This document shows positions 26,570 to 34,636 of a DNA stretch of 64,000 nt, piece after piece. Made by a program: the position numbers and the translations under genes. The stretch spans positions 22,472-86,471 of the forward strand of contig JBNMJS010000001.1 of assembly GCA_050873965.1 (NCBI GenBank), read 5' to 3'. Numbering within the stretch: the stretch's first letter is position 1; the number at the start of each line of letters is the position of its first letter. The DNA is from UBA2883 sp050873965. GTDB taxonomy: Bacteria > Cyanobacteriota > Vampirovibrionia > Gastranaerophilales > Gastranaerophilaceae. The notes beneath the pieces were generated by a model, which was not told the origin of the DNA, did no database searches, and was given only the letters and a program-made list of their open reading frames with translations.

Positions 26570-28732
26570 CTAGCAGCAGCAAGTGCATTTGCTGCAATCA
26601 TCGCAACCTAATGCTTCTTTAGCTTCTTCAAGTCTAACTTTGATACGACCGTCAACTGCGATACCTTCACCAGTTGTTTCAGAAATTAACAATGGGTTAA
26701 TATCTAATTCATCGATGAATTTGTAATCGTTAACTAATTGAGATAATCTCAATAGAGTTTCTTGAATTTGGTCGACTTGTGCAGGTTTTGTACCTCTAGC
26801 ACCTTCTAACAATTTGTATGCTTTTACAGATTTAATCATTTCCATAGCATCCATATCTGTTAGAGGAGCAATTCTGAATGTTACGTCTTTCATAACTTCA
26901 ACGAACACACCACCTAAACCGAACATCATCATTGGACCGTATTGAGGATCTGTAGCGATACCACAAACCATTTCTCTAGAACCTTTAACCATTTCTTGAA
27001 TGATTACACCTTCAAGACCTTCTAACAATCCTTTTTCTTCAAGTCTTGAAAGTAGTCCTTTGTATTCTTTTCTCAATTGTTCTTCTGATTTGATGTTAAC
27101 TACAACACCACCAACATCTGTTTTGTGAGATGTTGTTTTTGAAGTCATTTTCATTACAACTGGGTATCCGATTGAGTTACCAAGTTCAACAACTTCATCT
27201 TCGTTTGTAGCTAAGCCATATTTACAAGCTCTGATACCGTATGCTTGTAATACATCAATTGATTCTAATGTAGTAAGTTGTGCTCTACCTTCGCTTAATG
27301 CTTTCTTGATGATGTTTTCTGCTTTTTCTTTATCTACATCGTAGCAAGGAATTTTGCCTTCTGGTCTTTCCATCCATAATCTTTGTTGGTTAAGTCTGTT
27401 AAGTCCGTCAGCAGCTTCTTCAGCGTACATAAAGAATGGCATATTAACATCCATATCTGACAACTTAGTGAAGAATTCATTTTTAGTCATGAATACACCA
27501 ATGATTGGTTTTTCAGGATGTTCTGCTTTGATTTCCATCAATGCTTTTGCAACATCAATATCTTTTAAGCCTAAGAATGGAAGATAGATAGTGATAATCA
27601 TATCTACATTTTCATCAGCAATAACTGTTTCTAATGTTTGTTTGTAGTGTTCGATAGGAGCAGATGCAATCATATCGATAGGGTTTTTAACTGATGCAGC
27701 AGATGGTAAGAAACTTCTAAGTTTTTCTTTTGTTGAATCAGTAATTTTAGCCATTTGCATACCGTATTCGCAGATAGCATCTGTAGCCATGATACCAGGA
27801 CCACCTGAGTTTGTAATAATAGCAACTCTGTCACCTTTTGGAATAGGGCAGTTAGCAAATACTTTTGCTGTTGCAAATAAGTTCTTCAAAGAAAATTCTC
27901 TGATAACACCAGATTGTTTTAACAATGCTGCAGCAGCTTTATCAGCACCAGCCAATGAACCTGTGTGAGAAGATGCAGCACTTGCACCAGCAGCAGAACG
28001 ACCAGCTTTTAATGCTAAGATAGGTTTTTTCTTAGTGATTTTAGAAGCTAATTTTCTGAAGTTTGATGGGTTTTGGATTGATTCCATATAAAGAAGAATT
28101 TGTTCAACGTCTTCTTCATTTTCCCAATATTCAAGAGCAGTTTCTGCGTTAACATCTGCTTGGTTACCAATTGAAATGAATTGTGCAAAACCTAAGTTTA
28201 AGTCTTTTAAGATGTTTAAGATACCGCCACCTAAAGCACCTGATTGAGATACGAAACCAATGTTTCCTCTTTCTGGTAAACTTTCAGCGAAGCAACCGTC
28301 CATTCTAATGTCTGAGTGAGTGTTAACAACACCTAAGCAGTTAGGACCAACGCATCTCATACCATATTCTTTAACTTTAGCAAGAAGTTGTTTTTCTAAT
28401 TCAGCACCTTCTTTACCAGTTTCTTTGAAACCAGCAGTAATGATACAAAGACCTTTGATGCCCTTTTCGTGACATTGGTCAATTGTAGATAATACAAATT
28501 TAGCATTTACTACAATGATTGCTAAATCAACTTCTCCAGGGATTTCAGTTACATTAGTGTAAGCTTGTAATCCTTCGATTATACCGCCTTTTGGGTTAAC
28601 AGGATATATATTTCCGTTGAATTTATATTCCTGTAATCTTTTCATAATATCTGAACCAATAGTGTGTTCTTTTGTTGAAGCACCAATAACCGCAATTGAT
28701 TTCGGTTTCATGATTTTGTCTAAACTATTCAT
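26570..28732 (-). CDS. ADP-forming acetate--CoA ligase (alpha-beta fusion) with Cys-rich tail
   Basis: A 720-residue fused acyl-CoA synthetase converting acetyl-CoA, ADP and phosphate to acetate, CoA and ATP, a common energy-yielding step in fermenting anaerobes. It has an N-terminal CoA-binding Rossmann domain (G-A-S-T near 17-20), the ligase-CoA domain with catalytic His256 in S-S-H-T-G-S, and a C-terminal ATP-grasp domain (about 490-705). The last 12 residues hold six cysteines (710, 713, 716, 718-720), which is not a normal feature of this family. AAAGGA precedes the ATG. It is cotranscribed with the radical SAM gene 36 bp upstream. Confidence 0.92.
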   Translation of the reverse strand: MNSLDKIMKPKSIAVIGASTKEHTIGSDIMKRLQEYKFNGNIYPVNPKGGIIEGLQAYTNVTEIPGEVDLAIIVVNAKFVLSTIDQCHEKGIKGLCIITAGFKETGKEGAELEKQLLAKVKEYGMRCVGPNCLGVVNTHSDIRMDGCFAESLPERGNIGFVSQSGALGGGILNILKDLNLGFAQFISIGNQADVNAETALEYWENEEDVEQILLYMESIQNPSNFRKLASKITKKKPILALKAGRSAAGASAASSHTGSLAGADKAAAALLKQSGVIREFSLKNLFATAKVFANCPIPKGDRVAIITNSGGPGIMATDAICEYGMQMAKITDSTKEKLRSFLPSAASVKNPIDMIASAPIEHYKQTLETVIADENVDMIITIYLPFLGLKDIDVAKALMEIKAEHPEKPIIGVFMTKNEFFTKLSDMDVNMPFFMYAEEAADGLNRLNQQRLWMERPEGKIPCYDVDKEKAENIIKKALSEGRAQLTTLESIDVLQAYGIRACKYGLATNEDEVVELGNSIGYPVVMKMTSKTTSHKTDVGGVVVNIKSEEQLRKEYKGLLSRLEEKGLLEGLEGVIIQEMVKGSREMVCGIATDPQYGPMMMFGLGGVFVEVMKDVTFRIAPLTDMDAMEMIKSVKAYKLLEGARGTKPAQVDQIQETLLRLSQLVNDYKFIDELDINPLLISETTGEGIAVDGRIKVRLEEAKEALGCDDCSKCTCCC

Positions 28733-28768
28733 GTTTTGTCCTTTCTTTTTTATTTATGAATATTTTTT

Positions 28769-29392
28769 TTAGTATCCGTTATCAAGCCATTCTCGATTTC
28801 TGAAAGTGGCTCCAATTTCTTTTGCAATTTTTTCACATTCATCAACTCTAACGTCATAATCTTTATAACCGCTAACAATTGACATTGTTGTTTCAAAGCC
28901 TTCTTTAACAGCTTCTCTTGCAAAATTCTTCATTTCTTTATAAGCATTTTTTACGTTTGGTAAGCACAATTCGTTATATAGTTTTTCATCTTGTGCATTC
29001 AAACTGATTGACAATTCATCAACTAAACCTTTTATTTCTGGCAAAATGTTTCTTTTGTTGATGATATTTCCATGACCATTTGTGTTTATTTTTATATGTG
29101 TGTTTGGATAATTTTCTTTTACAAATTTAGCAACTTCTTTTAATATTTCAAACTTTAATGTTGGCTCACCATATCCACAGAAGGTAAGTCCATTTTTAAG
29201 TTTGTCCTCTTGTTTTTTTAATTGCTCTATTACATCTTGTGCAGTGAATTTTTCACTTTTTAATCTCATATCTGCACCAACAACATCATCTTTAAGTCTG
29301 CGAATACAGAAAATGCAATCATTAGTACAACCATTTGTAAGATTTATGTAAACTTTATTTTCTAAAAGATATACTAAATTATCGTCTGACAT
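28769..29392 (-). CDS. TatD-linked type radical SAM protein
   Basis: A 207-residue radical SAM enzyme with the [4Fe-4S] motif C-T-N-D-C-I-F-C (Cys22, 26, 29) and the SAM-contacting C-G-Y-G-E-P-T (about 72-78), then N-T-N-G-H-G and S-I-S-L-N-A. This pattern and the short length fit the 'TatD-linked radical SAM' family. The substrate is unknown; no tatD gene is in the window. GAGG precedes the ATG by 9-10 nt. It is the first gene of a minus-strand pair with the ADP-forming acetyl-CoA synthetase. Confidence 0.85.
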   Translation of the reverse strand: MSDDNLVYLLENKVYINLTNGCTNDCIFCIRRLKDDVVGADMRLKSEKFTAQDVIEQLKKQEDKLKNGLTFCGYGEPTLKFEILKEVAKFVKENYPNTHIKINTNGHGNIINKRNILPEIKGLVDELSISLNAQDEKLYNELCLPNVKNAYKEMKNFAREAVKEGFETTMSIVSGYKDYDVRVDECEKIAKEIGATFRNREWLDNGY

Positions 29393-29530
29393 ATATTACT
29401 AACCTCTATTTTTATTGTCACATATAAAGCATTTTTATCAAGTAAATATTACGTTTGTAAACCAATTTTTTAATTCGAATTTTTTGAATGTTAATTTTTG
29501 TAAATAAAATTTTAAAACTCTTAAAAATAG

Positions 29531-29562
29531 GCAATTTTTCTAAAAAAAAAGACTTTATATAA
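29531..29562 (+). promoter_or_regulatory. GCAAWTTT-type promoter of the large tagged membrane protein
   Basis: GCAATTTT starts at 29531 and ACTTTATATAA at 29552, followed by ATGTAGTTAAGTA. The element at 50249-50293 has the same layout and spacing and differs at only a few positions. Confidence 0.6.
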
Positions 29563-29589
29563 ATGTAGTTAAGTATATTGGGAATTATT

Positions 29590-31809
29590 ATGATTGAGGA
29601 TTTAAGATATAACTCCAATAGTAATCAAATATCTTTAAATGGTGTTAACAAAAACCAACAAAGTAATGTTAGACCATCATTCAAAGGTAATCCTAATGCT
29701 GTTGATAAAACTCCAACGGCAGATACTTATCAACCTCATTTGTCACCTGCTCCAGATGATGAAAAACCGGAAAGTCCTCTAACAAAGGCTGCTTATTTGT
29801 TGCCTACTTGGTATGCGTTGAATAAAGGTACACAATTGTTCGACAAAGCTTGTGGTGGCGAATATGAAAAAAGTTTAGTTGGAAGACTTGGTAATTTTGG
29901 TGATAGAATTTCTGATACAAAATTAGTTAAAAACGGATTTGTCGATAGTTTAAAAACACATACTTCATCTATTAAAAAGAATATTCAAACTTATGTAGAT
30001 AAGCATCCTATGCTTAGTGCAATGGATAAAACGCCTACAAAACCTGAAAACGGAATGGCAAAAACATTCATGGAAACTCAGGCTGAATATGATGCAAAAG
30101 AAGCATTTGGTAAAATTGATGATTTAATCAAAGATGGTCCTAAATCATTAAAAGAAGCAGGTGCAACAAAAGATGAAATAAATGCTTTAAAACAAAAATT
30201 CGGAACAAATTTATTTGGTGGTTTGAAAAATAAAGAAGCTGCTCTTCAAGAATATCAACTTACAAAACTTGGTGGTGCAGATGTTCTAACAAGAATTTCT
30301 TCTAGAGAAGCTGCTTTAGACAAACAACTTGTAAAATTACAAAATCAATTAAAAGCATTACCAAAAGGTGATGCAATGAAAGATGTCCTAAAAGATAGAA
30401 TTAGTTCTGTAAAATCTTTAAAGGCAGGTTATAGAGAAAATACTTTAAAGGCTTTAAAATTTGAAAAATTAGGTTTGAGCCAACATTCATTTGATGCTTT
30501 AAAAGCTGAGCCTGGTGCAAATCCTGCATTGGTTGAAAAAGCATTAGAAAAAGGTAAAGCATTCTTCCCTAAATTAGCTGAACACTATAACAAATTAAAA
30601 GTTATGCATGCTCCAAAAACAGCGTTAGGTAAATTCTTACCTAAGATGGCAAAAGTTGGTATGCGTGGTCTAACATTTGGTGGTGGTTTATTTAATACAT
30701 TGTTCATTGCTTGGACTTTATCAGATAGTATTAAGAATACTGTTAATGCACCAAAAGACCAAAAAGTTGGTACTGCAGCAGCAGGTTTGTTAGAAACATT
30801 ATCTTGGGTAGCATCTATGCCATTAGCATTAGGTGCAATGCACAAGATTGGTGGTCTTCAATATACAGGTTTATCAAAATCACAAGTTGAAGCATTCAGA
30901 ACTGCTAAAAAAGCATTTGATGCGAAAGCAAAAGCAGGAGCATTTGCTGATGAAGCAGCGTATAAAGCAGGTAGAGATGCAGTTGAAGCATTAAAGAAAG
31001 TTCCTAATCAATCAAAATTTACAAAAGCAGTGAAAGGTTTTGCTAAATTTATCGGTGTTGGTCTAGAACAATATACTCCATATAGACAAAGTACTAAAGG
31101 TTTGAAATTCTCTGAAAAATTACCAATTATGTTTAAAAATCTTGGTAAAAAATTGCCAAACTTTGGTAGAAATTGTTTAGGTTATCCTTTAAGATTCGGT
31201 TTATATATGTTCGTATTTGCAGCAGCAGTTGATAAGTTGTTCTCAGGTGTTACATCTGCAATCTTTGGTAAACCTTATGATCCAGAAGAAATTAAAGAAC
31301 AAAAGGCAAAAGAAGCAGAACATTTAGCACAATTGTATCAAGGTCCAAGAATGCTTCCTAATCAACAAGCAGAAATGACTGTGGGTACAACAGACTTAAA
31401 TCAATTATCCGATGCAAATTTGATTAAACAAAAAGTTAAAACTTTAAATCCATCTCAATTGGGTGGTCAAGGTCAAACTCCTGCACCTGTTCAACAACCA
31501 AATCAACCTCAAGTTGATGGACAATATCAACAACCATTTATGCCACCAGTTAGTCCTGATGCAAACAATGGTAATAACAATGGTACAAATCAAGTTGCTC
31601 CAAATGCTCAAAATGATCCAAATGTTAGTCAATATGATACTGTTCCAAGAAATTATGTACCTCAAATAGATTTCAATAATCCAATTAAGTATTCTGATCC
31701 AATGATGAATCCTAATGCAGAAAGAAACTATGATTCAGCACAAAAACTTGCAGATAAATCAGACAAATTGGCAGATGATGTTGAAAAATTCTTAAATGAA
31801 AAATACTAA
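29590..31809 (+). CDS. Large tagged membrane protein of unknown function (SFKG tag)
   Basis: A 739-residue protein with no recognised family. Layout: Asn-rich N-terminus with S-F-K-G at 30-33, a Pro/Asp linker, and a long Lys/Ala-rich helical region (about 65-350). Hydrophobic stretches at about 360-382, 400-420 and 536-558 are probably membrane helices. The C-terminal ~150 residues are Gln/Pro/Asn-rich and disordered-looking, with a final acidic helix. It is likely membrane anchored with a flexible tail. GGGAA precedes ATG 29590; a TTG 12 bp upstream is a weaker start. It shares promoter type with the genes at 23967, 39524 and 50320, and the tag with the genes at 1 and 62295. Confidence 0.75.
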   Translation: MIEDLRYNSNSNQISLNGVNKNQQSNVRPSFKGNPNAVDKTPTADTYQPHLSPAPDDEKPESPLTKAAYLLPTWYALNKGTQLFDKACGGEYEKSLVGRLGNFGDRISDTKLVKNGFVDSLKTHTSSIKKNIQTYVDKHPMLSAMDKTPTKPENGMAKTFMETQAEYDAKEAFGKIDDLIKDGPKSLKEAGATKDEINALKQKFGTNLFGGLKNKEAALQEYQLTKLGGADVLTRISSREAALDKQLVKLQNQLKALPKGDAMKDVLKDRISSVKSLKAGYRENTLKALKFEKLGLSQHSFDALKAEPGANPALVEKALEKGKAFFPKLAEHYNKLKVMHAPKTALGKFLPKMAKVGMRGLTFGGGLFNTLFIAWTLSDSIKNTVNAPKDQKVGTAAAGLLETLSWVASMPLALGAMHKIGGLQYTGLSKSQVEAFRTAKKAFDAKAKAGAFADEAAYKAGRDAVEALKKVPNQSKFTKAVKGFAKFIGVGLEQYTPYRQSTKGLKFSEKLPIMFKNLGKKLPNFGRNCLGYPLRFGLYMFVFAAAVDKLFSGVTSAIFGKPYDPEEIKEQKAKEAEHLAQLYQGPRMLPNQQAEMTVGTTDLNQLSDANLIKQKVKTLNPSQLGGQGQTPAPVQQPNQPQVDGQYQQPFMPPVSPDANNGNNNGTNQVAPNAQNDPNVSQYDTVPRNYVPQIDFNNPIKYSDPMMNPNAERNYDSAQKLADKSDKLADDVEKFLNEKY

Positions 31810-31928
31810 TTCTTTAACTCTATAAATTTGAGATAAAATTCACGATATTAAATTAATATAAATATAACGGGAAAATGATTTATTTATATTATACTTAAAT
31901 TGTAGAATAGAATTTATGGAGAGAAGAG

Positions 31929-32735
31929 ATGATTGATAAAACTGCAATAATTGATGAATCAGCAATCATTGCTGAAGATGCAATAATAGGTCCTAATGTC
32001 GTTATTGGTAAAAATGTAAAAATAGGTGCAAGAACAAGAGTTATTGCAAATGCTTATATAGAATATGCTGAAATTGGTGAAGATTGTACAATTAGTCCAT
32101 TTTCAACAATTGGTTCTGAACCTCAAGATTTAGGTTACAAAGGTGAAGAAACAAAAGTAGTTATTGGTAACGGTACAATTATTAAAGAAAATGTTACTAT
32201 TCATAGAGGTGCTGCTTGTGGTGATTTCACAACTAGAATCGGTAACAAATGTTTGTTAATGGTTGGTTCTCACGTAGCACACAATTGTGTATTAGAAGAT
32301 GAAGTTATTTTAGCAAATCTTGTTACATTAGGTGGTCATATCCACGTTGGATTTGGTGCTTTTGTTGGTGGTATGAGTGTATTCCATCAAAATATTAGAA
32401 TTGGTAAAATGGCAATTATTAGTGGTTTCTCTGCCGCAAGACAAGATATTTTACCATTCTCTAAAGGTGAAGGCAGACCTCCTGTAGCAAGAGGTTTGAA
32501 TGTTGTTGCTCTTAAAAGAAGAGGTTATTCAATGGCTGATATTGATGTTGCTCGTAGTGCGTTTAAATATCTTATCTCTCCAGAATATAATACAACTCAA
32601 GCGATTGAAAAAATCAGAGAAGAAGGTAAGGTTAACAGTATAGTTGAAGAAATGATTGAATTTGTTCAAACTTCAAAACGTGGTGTTACTTTAAAATCTC
32701 ACAAAACAGGTTATCAATCATTAGATGAAGAATAA
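31929..32735 (+). CDS. lpxA: Acyl-ACP--UDP-N-acetylglucosamine O-acyltransferase
   Basis: A 268-residue left-handed beta-helix protein made of hexapeptide repeats (I-x-x-x-A-x type) through most of its length. It carries out the first step of lipid A synthesis. The catalytic region S-H-V-A-H-N-C carries His115/His118, followed by G-G-H-I-H-V and G-G-M-S-V-F-H-Q. The C-terminal R-R-G-Y-S helical domain contacts ACP. GGAGAGAAG precedes the ATG. Its presence implies an LPS-type outer membrane. It is a single gene here; lpxC, lpxD and fabZ are not adjacent. Confidence 0.94.
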   Translation: MIDKTAIIDESAIIAEDAIIGPNVVIGKNVKIGARTRVIANAYIEYAEIGEDCTISPFSTIGSEPQDLGYKGEETKVVIGNGTIIKENVTIHRGAACGDFTTRIGNKCLLMVGSHVAHNCVLEDEVILANLVTLGGHIHVGFGAFVGGMSVFHQNIRIGKMAIISGFSAARQDILPFSKGEGRPPVARGLNVVALKRRGYSMADIDVARSAFKYLISPEYNTTQAIEKIREEGKVNSIVEEMIEFVQTSKRGVTLKSHKTGYQSLDEE

Positions 32736-32754
32736 TAATTTATTTTAAATATTA

Positions 32755-32790
32755 AAAATAGAGTTTTGCAAATTGCAAGGCTCTATTTTT
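32755..32790 (+). terminator. Terminator after lpxA
   Basis: AAATAGAG pairs with CTCTATTT, with an inner TTGCA/TGCAA stem, followed by a T-run. Confidence 0.8.
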
Positions 32791-32848
32791 TTATATCTAA
32801 TAATGAAAATATCTGTTAATTTTTTACAAAAATACATAATTTATGTGG

Positions 32849-32854
32849 TAGATT
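32849..32854 (+). promoter_or_regulatory. Extended -10 (TGgTAGATT) for leaderless dnaE mRNA
   Basis: TGG precedes TAGATT, which ends 6 nt before the dnaE ATG; no ribosome binding site is present. Confidence 0.5.
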
Positions 32855-32860
32855 AGTAGT

Positions 32861-34636
32861 ATGTCAAAATTTGTTCCACTTCACATTCACACAGAGTATT
32901 CATTACTAGATGGTGCTATTAGGGTAAAGGATTTAGTTAATTTTGCTAAAGATAATGATATGCCTGCAATAGCAATTACAGACCACGGTGTAATGTATTC
33001 TGCTATTGAATTTTATGAATTGGCAAAAGAAAATGGAATTAAACCTTTAATTGGTTGTGAATTTTATGTTCATAGTGGTGATATTCATGAAAAGAATGCT
33101 CATGACAATCCATTGTATCACCTGATATTAATTGCAAAGGATACAAAAGGTTATTTTAATTTAATTAAATTGGTATCAACTGCTTGGTGTGAGGGATATT
33201 ATTACAAGCCTCGTATTAATTCTGAACTTTTAAAAGAACACCATGAGGGACTTGTTTGTTGTTCAGCCTGTTTAGGTGGTGAAGTTTTACAAAATTTATT
33301 AAAGGGTGATAAAGAAAAAGCAAAAGAAGTTGCTAAACAATATCATGATTTGTTTGGTGATGATTATTATATTGAGTTACAAGATCACGGATTAGATGAC
33401 CAAAAACGAACTAATCCGGATTTGATTGAGATAGCCAAAGAACTTGATATAAAAATGGTTATTACAAATGACTCTCACTATTTGCATAGAGAAGATGCTG
33501 ATATGCACGATACTTTGTTGTGTTTGCAAACTAACTCTAACAAAGATGATCCAAATAGATTTCATTTCGCTAACAATGAATTCTATGTAAAAACAAAAGA
33601 AGAAATGCGTGAGGCTTTCCGTTGGATGGATTCTGAAATGTTTGAAGAATGTATTAAAAATACGGAAGAAGTCGCAAATAAATGTGATTTAACTATTAAA
33701 TTGCACGATGCACCGTTGCCTCACTATGAAGTACCAAAAGGTTATACTATTCCTACATACCTTAATCATTTGGTAATGGAAGGTATAAAAGAACGTTATG
33801 GAGAAAATCCTCCAGATTCAATTTATGAAAGAGCCAAGTATGAACTTGGAGTTATAGAACAAATGGGGTTCCCTGCATACTTCTTGATTACATGGGACTT
33901 TATTCACTTTGCAAAAACTCATGATATTCCTGTTGGTCCTGGTAGAGGTTCGGCAGCCGGTTCATTGGTTGCATATACATTAGGTATTACAGACTTAGAC
34001 CCTATTCGACATCATTTATTGTTTGAAAGATTTTTGAATCCCGAACGTTTCACGATGCCCGATATTGATATTGACTTTTGTATTGATAGACGTAGTGAAG
34101 TTATTGATTACGTAACAAAGAAATATGGTGAAGATAAAGTTTGTCAGATTATTACTTTCTCTACTTATGCACCAAAAGCAGCATTTAAAGGTGTTGGTCG
34201 TGTATTGCAAGTTCCGTTTGCAGAAAGTAATAGACTTACTGGTTTAATTGAACCTGCTATTGAAATTGCAAAGGCAACGAATGAGAAAGCCGAATGGCTT
34301 AGAGATGCTGTTAAAGCAGAAGGTTCAGAATTTAAACAACTTTATGATGAAGATTACAAAATAATTAATCCTGAAACTCAAAAAGAAATCAGTTTTAAAC
34401 GTTGGGTTGATATGGCAATAGCCATTGAAGGTTTAAAATGTGGTACTGGTACTCACGCTGCTGGTGTTATTATTTCACACGCACCTTTGGATACAATTTT
34501 GCCAGTTCAGCCATCTAAAGATGGTATTGTACAAACTGGTTATCCAAAACACGAGGCAACAGAAGTTTTAGACCTATTAAAAATGGACTTTTTGGGTTTA
34601 AGAAACCTTACAATGATTACAAAAACCGTGAAATGA
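32861..34636 (+). CDS. dnaE: DNA polymerase III alpha subunit, N-terminal part (split dnaE)
   Basis: The first 591 residues of the replicative polymerase. The N-terminal PHP domain begins with H-I-H-T-E-Y-S (9-15), followed by the palm domain. All three catalytic aspartates are here: P-D-I-D-I-D-F (Asp401, Asp403) and L-K-M-D-F-L-G-L (Asp576). The frame ends at TGA 34634-34636, whose bases overlap the ATG of the next gene (ATGA). The fingers, beta-binding and OB-fold parts are on that second gene. Together they make 1167 residues, the normal DnaE length. The start follows an extended -10 box by 6 nt. Confidence 0.93.
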   Translation: MSKFVPLHIHTEYSLLDGAIRVKDLVNFAKDNDMPAIAITDHGVMYSAIEFYELAKENGIKPLIGCEFYVHSGDIHEKNAHDNPLYHLILIAKDTKGYFNLIKLVSTAWCEGYYYKPRINSELLKEHHEGLVCCSACLGGEVLQNLLKGDKEKAKEVAKQYHDLFGDDYYIELQDHGLDDQKRTNPDLIEIAKELDIKMVITNDSHYLHREDADMHDTLLCLQTNSNKDDPNRFHFANNEFYVKTKEEMREAFRWMDSEMFEECIKNTEEVANKCDLTIKLHDAPLPHYEVPKGYTIPTYLNHLVMEGIKERYGENPPDSIYERAKYELGVIEQMGFPAYFLITWDFIHFAKTHDIPVGPGRGSAAGSLVAYTLGITDLDPIRHHLLFERFLNPERFTMPDIDIDFCIDRRSEVIDYVTKKYGEDKVCQIITFSTYAPKAAFKGVGRVLQVPFAESNRLTGLIEPAIEIAKATNEKAEWLRDAVKAEGSEFKQLYDEDYKIINPETQKEISFKRWVDMAIAIEGLKCGTGTHAAGVIISHAPLDTILPVQPSKDGIVQTGYPKHEATEVLDLLKMDFLGLRNLTMITKTVK

